The notes: a model not told the origin generated them from the letters alone. A stretch of DNA of 8,963 bases from Balneolaceae bacterium (GCA_007126675.1 SLAU01000218.1:1-8963), one strand, 5' to 3'. Shown: positions 1-7,057, counted from the stretch's first letter. Program-made: numbers and translations.

Positions 1-869
1 CTTACGCTGTCACAAGAGAACAAGCACTTGAATTGCTCGAAAACTTTATTGAGCACCGGCTGGATGAATTTGGTCCGTATGAAGACGCACTGAAAACCGG
101 TGATCACAAATTATTTCACTCACAACTTTCCTTTTATTTGAATAATGGATTACTGCTGCCGGCAGAAGTTTGTGAAAAAGCTGTAACTGCCTACGAAGAA
201 GGAAATGCAAGATTAAATTCAGTGGAAGGGTTCATAAGACAGATCATTGGATGGAGAGAATATATCAGAATATATTATGAGGCGATGATGCCTGATGTGA
301 GGAATGCCAACCATTTTGGTTTCAAGGAAAAGCTGCCCGAAATGTACTGGACCGGCGAAACTAAAATGAAATGTATGGAAGAGAGTATCAGACCGGTGAT
401 TGAAGAGGCATATTCACATCACATACAGCGATTAATGATATTAAGCAACTTTAGTAACCTCACAGAAACCGATCCGCGGGAACTGAACAGGTGGTTTTGG
501 TTTGCTTATGCGGATGCTTATGAATGGGTGGAACTGCCGAACGTCTTAGGGATGAGTACATTTGCCGATGGCGGAGTGCTGGCATCAAAGCCTTATGTAT
601 CCAGCGGCAACTACATCAACAAAATGAGCGATTACTGTAAGAATTGCGAGTACAGTGTAACAAAGAAAACTGGGGAGAAGGCGTGCCCGTTTAACTATCT
701 GTACTGGAACTTTGTGGATAAGCAGAGGGAAACCTTTAATGACAGCGGCCGTGTTAACTTCATGGTTAATATGTACGACAATAAAAAATCGGATGAGGAT
801 AAAGAGGCGGTAAAAAAATCATCTGAATTGTTTTTAAAAAAACTAAAGAGATATGACGATGAAAAGTAA
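1..869 (+). CDS. Iron-sulfur cryptochrome/(6-4) photolyase, C-terminal part (5' truncated by window)
   Basis: The reading frame is open from base 3, so the gene begins outside the window and the internal TTG at 33 is not its start; 288 residues are visible. The sequence matches the prokaryotic photolyase-related family (FeS-BCP, as in Agrobacterium PhrB): light-driven, FAD-dependent repair of (6-4) photoproducts, or a photoreceptor, in the cytoplasm. Seen directly: an N-terminal segment VTREQALELLENFIEHRL, then a lone Cys (372-374), a His-His-x-x-Arg motif (417-431) and a Cys-x2-Cys-x12-Cys cluster (636-686). Four cysteines at this spacing ligate the [4Fe-4S] cluster in the family, and the second His lies 16 residues after the first Cys, as the catalytic His does in PhrB. 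Compared with a family length of about 500 residues, roughly the first 220 are missing. The gene is convergent with susCD and functionally unrelated to it. The family call is firm; repair versus sensing is undecided. Confidence 0.93.
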   Translation, partial: YAVTREQALELLENFIEHRLDEFGPYEDALKTGDHKLFHSQLSFYLNNGLLLPAEVCEKAVTAYEEGNARLNSVEGFIRQIIGWREYIRIYYEAMMPDVRNANHFGFKEKLPEMYWTGETKMKCMEESIRPVIEEAYSHHIQRLMILSNFSNLTETDPRELNRWFWFAYADAYEWVELPNVLGMSTFADGGVLASKPYVSSGNYINKMSDYCKNCEYSVTKKTGEKACPFNYLYWNFVDKQRETFNDSGRVNFMVNMYDNKKSDEDKEAVKKSSELFLKKLKRYDDEK

Positions 870-903
870 AAAGCCTGTCCGAAATAAATCGAACAGGCTT
901 TTT
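868..903. terminator. Bidirectional intrinsic terminator between photolyase and susD
   Basis: The arms AAGCCTGTCCG (871-881) and CGAACAGGCTT (890-900) pair over 11 bp with one C/A mismatch around an 8-nt A/T loop. The right arm runs into TTTTT (899-903) and the left arm is preceded by AAAAA (868-872), so each strand reads as a GC-rich stem followed by a U tract. The hairpin starts at the photolyase stop codon and lies 55 bp beyond the susD stop. It therefore probably ends both convergent transcripts and marks the 3' end of the susCD operon. Confidence 0.85.
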
Positions 904-958
904 CGTGGATGATCACTAAGCATGATCAACTCTTATGCACCGATTCATCGGCAACAAC

Positions 959-2530
959 TCAATAATCTTTATTCTGTACCAGGTTTGGATTGGCGTTTAC
1001 ATCTGATGCAGGCAGCGGGAACACATTGTATCTGTCGTTCGTTGCTGCACCCTCCTGTACATCACCTTTCCATGCCCAAACGTAATCGGCTGTTGTAAAC
1101 AACCCGTAACGAATCAGGTCGGTACGTCTGTGTCCTTCCCAGTATAATTCTCTGGCACGTTCATCCAAAATGAATTCAAGTGTAAGATCACCGGCGGTAA
1201 TGTTACCTGAATTATCACCATATGCTCTTTCGCGCAGTTCATTTACCAGGTCAACAGCTCTGCTTGCTGAACCGCCTCCGCCTCTCAAGTGTGCTTCAGC
1301 ATACATCAGATAAGCATCAGCCAGCCGGAACATTGGGAAGTCAGTGTCAGCAAATCCAGAGTTCTTACCGGGCACACCCTGAGATGTTACATTCTTCCAC
1401 TTTGTGGAAGCATATCCGCTTGTAAACTGACCAATGTCGTCAATCTCTTTTGTCTGACCGTCAGTGAAAAACAGTGCACGACCGTCATTGTCTTCGTCAA
1501 ACTTATCAACAAGCTGAGGAGTTACCCTGTGTCCCTGCCAGCCGCCACCAATTCCAAAATCTGCTGCACTCATATCGCCGCCAACGCCGGCATGAATAAT
1601 AAATGTGGTGCCGCCGAATGTTCTGATTCGGTCTCCATCAAACCGGATAGGGAAGATGATGCTTCTCTGAATTTCAGGACGGTCGTTATCTGCCAGGAAA
1701 AGATGCTCATAGTTTTCGGCAAGTTCGTAAGCAGGATGATCTACAATCAGTTCTGCATATTGCAATGCTTCCGAGTAACGATTTTGCCCTATATATACTT
1801 CTGCATTCAGATATAACTTTGCAAGCACCATCCAGGCAGCGCCTTTGTCTGCGCGGCCATATTCATTATCCTGAGGATCAGGAAGATTGTCAACAAGATC
1901 AAGCAATTCAGATTCGATGTAGTTAAACAAATCCTGTGCGTTGGTTTGTTGTGGCAGGAAAGCTCCAATCGGGTCATCTTCAGTCACAAAAGGAACGTTA
2001 CCGCCATACAGGTCGAGTGCATGCCAGTAGGTTAATGCACGGAGGAACCTGGCTTCAGCTTTAAAACCCTGAATAACAGGCTCTGTACGTCGGTTTGCTT
2101 CACGAATAAATTCGTTGGTCAGTGCAACCTGGTAAAATATCCGGCTGTACATACCCATCACGAAATCATTATTGGCTCCCCATGACTGTGTGTTAAAATC
2201 AGGCAAACCGGGATCATTCCAGGCTACTACAGCCTCATCGCTTGACAGTACCTGGTGCACCCAATATTGCCTTACATACTGAGAAAATCCTTCGTCAATT
2301 CCCTGAATGTCTGGGTTACCGGCAGGGCCTTCCTGCCCGGTGGTTGCATATCCGGCGTATAGCTTTGCAAGCACCTGACGGAAATCATCAGGAGTATCGT
2401 ATACGTCGGCAGAGGTGGTTACTCTTTCATCTATTGGTGATGTATTCAAATCGCCGGTACAGGATACTGCAGCTGCCATAACAAAGGCGGCGAGTAAGAA
2501 TAGTATCAATGAATATTTTTTGGTAAACAT
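959..2530 (-). CDS. susD: SusD/RagB-family maltodextrin-binding surface lipoprotein
   Basis: A 523-residue SusD-family outer-membrane lipoprotein that would bind alpha-glucan oligosaccharides and close over the SusC pore. Residues 1-24 form a lipoprotein signal (KK, hydrophobic core, lipobox AVSC with Cys24). The usual SusD segments follow: an N-terminal helix region, FIREANRRTEP and GFKAEARFLRALTYWHALDLYGG (about 141-177), and the typical C-terminal block LDERARELYWEGHRRTDLIR (455-474) ending FPLPASDVNANPN. Segment 98-113, DEAVVAWNDPGLPDFN, resembles starch/maltodextrin-type SusD proteins in my recollection, supporting an alpha-glucan substrate; this is recall, not alignment. The start lies 25 bp after the susC stop, so the two are co-transcribed. 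Upstream bases contain no AGGAGG-like site, common for this phylum. No susE/susF-like gene follows before the terminator. The family is certain; the substrate is inferred from this segment and the neighbours. Confidence 0.96.
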   Translation of the reverse strand: MFTKKYSLILFLLAAFVMAAAVSCTGDLNTSPIDERVTTSADVYDTPDDFRQVLAKLYAGYATTGQEGPAGNPDIQGIDEGFSQYVRQYWVHQVLSSDEAVVAWNDPGLPDFNTQSWGANNDFVMGMYSRIFYQVALTNEFIREANRRTEPVIQGFKAEARFLRALTYWHALDLYGGNVPFVTEDDPIGAFLPQQTNAQDLFNYIESELLDLVDNLPDPQDNEYGRADKGAAWMVLAKLYLNAEVYIGQNRYSEALQYAELIVDHPAYELAENYEHLFLADNDRPEIQRSIIFPIRFDGDRIRTFGGTTFIIHAGVGGDMSAADFGIGGGWQGHRVTPQLVDKFDEDNDGRALFFTDGQTKEIDDIGQFTSGYASTKWKNVTSQGVPGKNSGFADTDFPMFRLADAYLMYAEAHLRGGGGSASRAVDLVNELRERAYGDNSGNITAGDLTLEFILDERARELYWEGHRRTDLIRYGLFTTADYVWAWKGDVQEGAATNDRYNVFPLPASDVNANPNLVQNKDY

Positions 2531-2555
2531 AATATTCTGTGTTTATCTGTTGTAA

Positions 2556-5500
2556 TTAAAAAATAAGGTTCAGGCCCAGTACAAATGTAGTTGGCCGTGG
2601 ATATAGATTATTGTCAATCCCGCCAAATACTTCAGGATCCTGTCCGCTGTACCCGGTAATCGTGAATACATTCTGAACAGTTGCTGATACTCTGAATGAT
2701 GATACGGTATCAAGGAACTGATGGAACGTGTATCCAACGCTTACGTTATCAAGTTTAATAAACGATGCATCTTCCAGGTAGAAATCTGATAAGTATCGCG
2801 GATTACTGAATAACGTTTCGGCGAGTCCTGTAGTTGCATTTCTCAGGAATCCAACGGCACTTCTCATATCATTCAAAGCACCATTATTCGAAGCAACGTT
2901 GTTATAAACATAATTCCCGACGTTTGCTCTTGCAGAGAAGGATGCATCCCAGTTGTGATACTCAAAACGAGAGCTCAGGCCGAAGGAAAAATCGGGAGCC
3001 GGGCTTCGGAGTCGTCTGAGATTATCATCAGAGCTTGAGTTATTTCCGGCTCCATGATCTACATACATGCCCTCTATGGGTCGTCCATTTTGATCATACA
3101 TCTGCTCAAGCAGATAGAATGTACTTCGGGGATGCCCCACACTGTGTATTTGTGCTGTATTACCTACACCACCGGCAATACCTCCAACAAGTACACCTGC
3201 AAATGCAGGATCATCAACAACTGTAAGACTTTTAATTTCATCTTTGTTATAAGCCATGTTGAAGCTTACCTGCCAGAACATGTCTTCAGTAGAAAGAATT
3301 CTGCTGGTAAGGTCAAATTCAATACCACGCACTTCCAGCGAGCCTACGTTAGAAAGAATACGGTTTGTGAAGTTGGTTCCGGCAGGAACGGGTATCACAT
3401 TCAACAGATCATCTGTTGTACGCTGGTAAACTTCAAGTGAACCGAAGAATCGCTCATCAAAAATGCTGTAGTCAATAGCAATATTGTACGTAGTTGTCTC
3501 CTCCCATTTTAGTGTCTGATTAAAGCCTTCAGGTCGCAGTGTGCGTACAAACTCATTACCAAATTGATAAGATGCAGTCTCTTCGCCAAGTGTGTAACGG
3601 GCAAGATACGGATAGTTGCCCTGTCCGATTCTTTGCTGTCCGGTTACTCCATATCCCAATCGGAGCCTTAGTTCTCTTAACCATTCTACATCGCGAAGGA
3701 AGGACTCATCATGAAGCCTCCATGCAAAAGCAAATGAAGGGAAGAGGCCCCATCTTTCATCTTCAGAAAATCTTGAGGTTCCATCATTACGAAGGGTAGC
3801 CGTAAACAGATATCTGTTGTTAAATGTGTAGTTTGCACGCCCGAAGAAAGATACAATGTAGTATTCGGTTGCAAACCTTGTATCATTAAAGATACTCACA
3901 GGCTCACCGCCTATGCTGTTGGCACTTCTTGAGAAATTACTGCCACTTTCAAAATGATATTCCCATGAGTAACCACCGGTGAAGTCAAGTTCACTGCGGA
4001 TGCCGGGGAATTCATCAGAATAATTGAAGTAGATGTCAAGAACCTGATTTTCTTTTCGCTGTGTGTAATCAGTCATCGATCCTCTTGCATCATTTTCACC
4101 ATCACCACCCCATGCAAACGCTGCATTTTCAGGCACGCGAACTTGTCCATCGCTTGAAATAAAACCAAGCAGATCGGTTCCGATATCCGAGTAGTCAAAA
4201 CCTGCATTTACAGTAGCTGTTACATTATTCAAAAACGGCAGGTCGTAATCAAGCTGGAGGTTACCGAGTGCCCGGTGAACGGATGATTGATCTGTTCGCT
4301 GTTCCAAAAGTGCAACCGGATTTGCTGGAGCAATCGGTATTCTTCGTCCGTCACCGTCAAGCCATGTAAAATAACCGCCATAATCAAAAGCAACATCATC
4401 AGCCATCACAGATTGTGTAGGGTCAAATGTAACTGCAGCACCAATCGCACCCTGATCTGCAAAGTCGTTATCAATTCTCATACCGCGAAGATTCAAATTA
4501 ACTCTCAGGTCTCCATCAAGAAATTGAGGATTCAAAGCTACGGAACCGGTTAGCCTGTTATTGCTATCGGTACGTAAAACACCCTGATTACCTGAAAAGC
4601 CAAGTGAGAAACGATAAGGCATTGCCCGTGTAGAACCGGTGAAACTAAGGCTGTGATCCTGGCTGAATGCATTTCTAAAAACCTCATCCTGCCAATCGGT
4701 GTTAGCATTGCCAAGCCTGTCTCGAGCCGGCTGGTTAAAGTTCGGGAAACCGTTTACAATTGCCCGAAACTCATCCGGAGAAAAAACATCAACGGTGTTT
4801 CTGTTTACCTGGTAAGAGAAGTTACCGGTGTAAGCTACTTCAAGATCCTGGCCTGCTTCGCCACGTTTGGTGGTAATAATAATAACACCGTTAGATGCAC
4901 GTGAACCATAAATGGCTGCAGCTGATGCATCTTTAAGTACGGTTATACTTTCAATATCATTAGGGTTGATAGTATTCAGAGGGTTTCTCATACCGAATAT
5001 ACCGGCATCATCCAAAGGTATACCGTCTACAACAAAGAGTGGTTCGTTACTTGCACTAAGTGATGAACCGCCACGAATTCGAATAGTCGCACCTGAACCG
5101 GGAGCACCATCGGCTGAGGTGACTTCAACACCGGCAGCCCGGCCCTGGAACAGATCCTGAGGTGAGGTAATTGCACCCGGATTAAAATCTCTTGTGCTTA
5201 TGGTATTAACAGAACCTGTATTATCCTGCCGCTGCCTTACACCATAACCGATAACAATTAATTCGTCAAGTGCAGCAACATCACTTATAAGTTCAACATT
5301 AATTTCGGATCTTCCTTCAATAGGTACTTCCTGCCGTAGAAATCCGATAAATGTAAAAATTAGAACATCATCAGGATTCGCTACGCGTACTGTGTACTCA
5401 CCATCCATGTTAGTAGTGGTACCGCGTTCCGGTTCGCCCTGAATGGTAATATTAACACCCGGTAGAGGCATTCCGGTATCGTCTTCTGTAACAATTCCGC

Positions 5501-5591
5501 TTACTGTATGCATATCTTGAGCAAATGCTGTGCTCGCCAAAAGCGTAAAAGATAATAACAGAGCAGAACCAAGTAACTGTTTTAACTTCAT
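2556..5591 (-). CDS. susC: SusC-family TonB-dependent outer-membrane transporter
   Basis: A 1011-residue SusC/RagA porin that would import maltodextrins into the periplasm using TonB/proton-motive energy. Residues 1-24 are a Sec signal peptide with likely cleavage AFA/QD. Residues about 28-103 form a carboxypeptidase-regulatory-like (CNA-B-type) beta domain (VSGIVTEDDTGMPLPGVNI). The junction LDELIVIGYG (109-117) precedes the plug domain, with FVVDGIPL (186-193) and the SusC signature LKDASAAAIYGSRASNGVII (219-238). The rest is beta-barrel, ending YPRPTTFVLGLNLIF with the C-terminal Phe usual for BAM substrates. No N-terminal STN signalling domain is present, so the protein is not expected to act through an anti-sigma factor, in keeping with control by the nearby LacI protein. 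It is the first gene of a susCD operon, with a good ribosome site 8 bases before ATG. Length is normal and the frame is intact. Confidence 0.97.
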   Translation of the reverse strand: MKLKQLLGSALLLSFTLLASTAFAQDMHTVSGIVTEDDTGMPLPGVNITIQGEPERGTTTNMDGEYTVRVANPDDVLIFTFIGFLRQEVPIEGRSEINVELISDVAALDELIVIGYGVRQRQDNTGSVNTISTRDFNPGAITSPQDLFQGRAAGVEVTSADGAPGSGATIRIRGGSSLSASNEPLFVVDGIPLDDAGIFGMRNPLNTINPNDIESITVLKDASAAAIYGSRASNGVIIITTKRGEAGQDLEVAYTGNFSYQVNRNTVDVFSPDEFRAIVNGFPNFNQPARDRLGNANTDWQDEVFRNAFSQDHSLSFTGSTRAMPYRFSLGFSGNQGVLRTDSNNRLTGSVALNPQFLDGDLRVNLNLRGMRIDNDFADQGAIGAAVTFDPTQSVMADDVAFDYGGYFTWLDGDGRRIPIAPANPVALLEQRTDQSSVHRALGNLQLDYDLPFLNNVTATVNAGFDYSDIGTDLLGFISSDGQVRVPENAAFAWGGDGENDARGSMTDYTQRKENQVLDIYFNYSDEFPGIRSELDFTGGYSWEYHFESGSNFSRSANSIGGEPVSIFNDTRFATEYYIVSFFGRANYTFNNRYLFTATLRNDGTSRFSEDERWGLFPSFAFAWRLHDESFLRDVEWLRELRLRLGYGVTGQQRIGQGNYPYLARYTLGEETASYQFGNEFVRTLRPEGFNQTLKWEETTTYNIAIDYSIFDERFFGSLEVYQRTTDDLLNVIPVPAGTNFTNRILSNVGSLEVRGIEFDLTSRILSTEDMFWQVSFNMAYNKDEIKSLTVVDDPAFAGVLVGGIAGGVGNTAQIHSVGHPRSTFYLLEQMYDQNGRPIEGMYVDHGAGNNSSSDDNLRRLRSPAPDFSFGLSSRFEYHNWDASFSARANVGNYVYNNVASNNGALNDMRSAVGFLRNATTGLAETLFSNPRYLSDFYLEDASFIKLDNVSVGYTFHQFLDTVSSFRVSATVQNVFTITGYSGQDPEVFGGIDNNLYPRPTTFVLGLNLIF

Positions 5592-5599
5592 ATGTTCAG

Positions 5600-5605
5600 C
5601 CTTTC
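5600..5605 (-). promoter_or_regulatory. susC ribosome binding site
   Basis: On the minus strand GAAAGG lies 8 bases before the susC ATG and is complementary to part of the 16S anti-Shine-Dalgarno. It supports ATG at 5591 as the start, which also gives a complete signal peptide. susD and the GH13 gene lack such a site. Confidence 0.6.
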
Positions 5606-5643
5606 AGTTTTTGTTTTAAGATTTGGTAGATTGAAAATTCATC

Positions 5644-5657
5644 AGAAAGCGCTTTTC
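5644..5657. promoter_or_regulatory. Weak LacI-type operator candidate in the susC leader
   Basis: AGAAAGCGCTTTTC is centred on CG and contains the perfect 10-bp palindrome AAAGCGCTTT. It shares the AA-N-CG-N-T core with the twin operators but lacks the outer TG and CA bases. It lies 53 bp before the susC start, probably in the leader, where a bound repressor could act as a roadblock or as a looping partner for the upstream sites. The similarity is partial, so it may be chance. Confidence 0.4.
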
Positions 5658-5740
5658 CCATCTATTAAACTATTGAATTTTGAGATCAGAAAAAATCTGT
5701 TTGCTTATAGTAAATGACGAGATGATTATTTAAGTTTTTA

Positions 5741-5754
5741 TGAAAACGCTTACA
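5741..5754. promoter_or_regulatory. LacI/CcpA-type operator 1
   Basis: TGAAAACGCTTACA fits every fixed position of the catabolite-responsive (cre-like) LacI-family operator pattern TGWAANCGNTNWCA. It is the first of two identical copies in this gap. The adjacent LacI-family protein has the recognition segment SIATVSRVIN, nearly the same as CcpA's (SMATVSRVVN), so it is the obvious candidate to bind here. Confidence 0.8.
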
Positions 5755-5759
5755 CTCGT

Positions 5760-5788
5760 ATATTATGAAAACGCTTACATTAATACAA
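5760..5788 (-). promoter_or_regulatory. Possible susCD promoter overlapping operator 2
   Basis: On the minus strand TTGTAT (5788-5783) and TAATAT (5765-5760) are separated by exactly 17 bp, and operator 2 fills most of that spacer. Transcription would start near 5753, on operator 1, leaving a leader of about 160 bases. This would be an ideal repression layout. Each hexamer matches the sigma-70 consensus only partly, however, and Bacteroidota primary promoters differ from that consensus, so the call is tentative. Confidence 0.25.
5766..5779. promoter_or_regulatory. LacI/CcpA-type operator 2
   Basis: A second exact TGAAAACGCTTACA, 25 bp after the first (start to start). Identity extends three bases upstream, making a 17-bp direct repeat (5738-5754 and 5763-5779). 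Flanks outside the repeat differ, which suggests selection on the site itself rather than a recent slippage duplication. Confidence 0.8.
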
Positions 5789-5810
5789 TGAAAAAATGCG
5801 GTTTTCATAA
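5788..5810. promoter_or_regulatory. Degenerate inverted operator-like element
   Basis: GTTTTCATAA (5801-5810) is the exact reverse complement of the TTATGAAAAC half of operators 1 and 2. The stretch also forms its own inverted repeat, ATGAAAA (5788-5794) and TTTTCAT (5802-5808), around a 7-base centre. Compared with the true operators, one extra base lies between the half-site and the CG core, so it may bind the regulator poorly or be a decayed third operator. Confidence 0.4.
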
Positions 5811-5866
5811 TCAATCATGTTGGCTTTGATGTACTGTGATTAAAATGAGCGTTTAGAGCATTTTCC

Positions 5867-5893
5867 TGACATCTTTGGCGCTTTCAGATGTCA
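5867..5893. repeat. Perfect 8-bp inverted repeat with LacI-like core in its loop
   Basis: TGACATCT (5867-5874) and AGATGTCA (5886-5893) are perfect reverse complements around an 11-base centre. The right half of the centre plus arm, CGCTTTCA, fits the right half of the cre-like pattern. There is no T tract on either side, so it is not an intrinsic terminator. It may be an operator for a second dimeric regulator, a LacI site in a hairpin, or part of the lacI leader. Confidence 0.5.
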
Positions 5894-6014
5894 TTTACAA
5901 ATACTTAATAATTCAAACACACTAACATGTTGTAAATTGTGTGGTTATTTTGGATTAAATACAGGGATGCATTGAATAAACCAGAAGTTTGTGATTTATG
6001 AACAAATCTTAAAC

Positions 6015-6023
6015 AGAAAGGAG
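6015..6023 (+). promoter_or_regulatory. Strong ribosome binding site fixing the TTG start of lacI
   Basis: AGAAAGGAG ends 7 bases before the TTG at 6031. It is the strongest Shine-Dalgarno match I noted in the window. With an in-frame TAA at 6010-6012 and no ATG in between, it settles the TTG as the initiator, and the resulting N-terminus matches the family. Confidence 0.85.
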
Positions 6024-6030
6024 TAATAAT

Positions 6031-7047
6031 TTGGGAATAACAATTTACGATATTGCTAAAGCAGCTGATGTTAGCATAGCTACAGTATCACGTGTTATTA
6101 ATGATACCGGAAGGGTAAGAAGTAAAACCAGGGAAAAAGTACTAAAGCTTGCAGATGAAATGGGTTATCATCCGCAGGCATTTGCCCAGGGTTTGGCAAG
6201 TAAAAAGAAAAATACCATTGCAGTAGTGGTTCCGGTTATATCCAATTACTTTTTTATGGAAGTGCTTGCCGGTATCCAGGATCAGCTTTCCAATCATGAG
6301 TACGAATTGAACATCATCAATATTAAATCGGACGAAGATCTCTTTGCACAGGCTGAACATCTGTTAAAAAGACAAGTTGCCGAAGGTTATATTTTTATAT
6401 CCATTCATTTTTCGGATGAAAAGTGGAAAAGCCTGAAACGGTATTCTAAATCGATTGTGATTGTTGATGACTGGCATAAAGATTTTGATTCTGTTAATGT
6501 TGATGACAAACATGGAGCCTATGCAGCTACAAAACATTTTGTAGATCAAGGCTACAAAAAAATTGCTATGATCTCTGCTTTGGAGAACTCAAAGCCAATT
6601 ATCAAAAGAATTGAAGGTTACAAAAAAGCTCTTGAGGATTCAGGAATTGAATTTGATGAGAATCTTATTGTAACCGGTGATAGTTCATACCGTGATGGTT
6701 TTTCAGAAAAAAACGGATATCAGGCGATGAAAAAATTACTGGCCATGGATCCTCTGCCTGATGCATGTTTTTCAGCATCTGATATTAAATCAATTGGTGC
6801 TCTCAAAGCTATGAAAGAGGCTGGTGTTCATATTCCGCTAATCAGCTACGATAACCTTGCTATTTCTGAATATATAGGGTTAAGTACGGTTGCTCAGCCA
6901 ATGTATGAAATGGGAAGTATAGCTACAGAATACCTTCTCGAAAGGATAGACAATAATGATAAAAAGATTTCACATACGGTGTATACACCGGAAATAAAAC
7001 TAAGAGAATCATCAAACAAACCGGAATCTATAAGTTCAACAGAGTAA
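6031..7047 (+). CDS. LacI-family transcriptional regulator (MalR/CcpA-like) of the alpha-glucan locus
   Basis: A 338-residue regulator of standard LacI-family length that would bind operator DNA as a dimer and respond to a sugar, probably maltose or a maltodextrin by context. It starts with TTG; MGITIYDIAKAADVS is exactly the family N-terminus. The HTH spans about 3-24, with recognition segment SIATVSRVIN. The hinge lies near 49-58 (QAFAQGLASK) with the intercalating-type Leu55; the usual hinge Arg is Gln here. The periplasmic-binding-protein-like sensor domain runs from NTIAVVVPVISNYFF (about 61) to ISYDNLAISEYIGLSTVAQP near the C-terminus. It is divergent from susCD and 10 bp upstream of the GH13 gene, so it is likely co-transcribed with the enzyme. 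Two perfect cre-like sites in the shared upstream gap suggest that it controls both units, including itself. Repression is the default expectation for the family but is not shown. Confidence 0.95.
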   Translation: MGITIYDIAKAADVSIATVSRVINDTGRVRSKTREKVLKLADEMGYHPQAFAQGLASKKKNTIAVVVPVISNYFFMEVLAGIQDQLSNHEYELNIINIKSDEDLFAQAEHLLKRQVAEGYIFISIHFSDEKWKSLKRYSKSIVIVDDWHKDFDSVNVDDKHGAYAATKHFVDQGYKKIAMISALENSKPIIKRIEGYKKALEDSGIEFDENLIVTGDSSYRDGFSEKNGYQAMKKLLAMDPLPDACFSASDIKSIGALKAMKEAGVHIPLISYDNLAISEYIGLSTVAQPMYEMGSIATEYLLERIDNNDKKISHTVYTPEIKLRESSNKPESISSTE

Positions 7048-7057
7048 TTGCTGACGG

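Larger units (their letters stand above)
5592..6030. promoter_or_regulatory. Divergent regulatory region between susCD and lacI-GH13
   Basis: This AT-rich 439-bp gap has no credible gene. Counting from the susC side it holds: the susC leader with RBS; a weak palindrome around 5644-5657; two exact LacI-type operators (5741-5754, 5766-5779); a degenerate inverted copy (5788-5810); a perfect 8-bp-arm inverted repeat (5867-5893); and the lacI leader with a strong RBS (6015-6023). No clear Bacteroidota-type promoter (TTTG/TAnnTTTG) was found by eye in either direction. The operators cluster about 150-190 bp from susC and about 250-290 bp from lacI, so they sit nearer the susC promoter but could serve both. 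Confidence 0.8.

Noticed and set aside
909..928. TGATCA repeated at 910-915 and 923-928, able to form a 6-bp hairpin between the terminator and susD
   Set aside because: TGATCA is itself a palindrome, the arms are short, and there is no T tract. The hairpin at 868-903 already explains termination.
1222..1816. Overlapping open frames on the plus strand opposite susD
   Set aside because: They are antisense to a strong SusD reading frame, have no ribosome site or recognisable domain, and read as shadow frames rich in Cys/His/Ser.
2736..2744. AACGCTTAC inside susC, sharing 9 bases with the LacI operators
   Set aside because: It lies in coding sequence near the 3' end of susC, the outer TG/CA bases do not match, and a 9-base match can be a codon coincidence.
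3035..5160. Several 60-130-codon open frames on the plus strand opposite susC
   Set aside because: They are antisense shadows of the intact SusC frame with low-complexity, unconvincing translations and no Shine-Dalgarno sites.
5687..5699. CAGA-aaaaa-TCTG inverted repeat in the susC leader
   Set aside because: Arms of only 4 bp in an AT-rich leader are expected by chance, and no terminator T tract or operator similarity is present.
5921..5961. Possible lacI promoter (TTGTAA with TTAAAT, or TATTTTGG as a -7 element)
   Set aside because: Spacing is 19 bp for the sigma-70 reading, and no matching -33 element exists for the Bacteroidota reading, so it is too weak to annotate.
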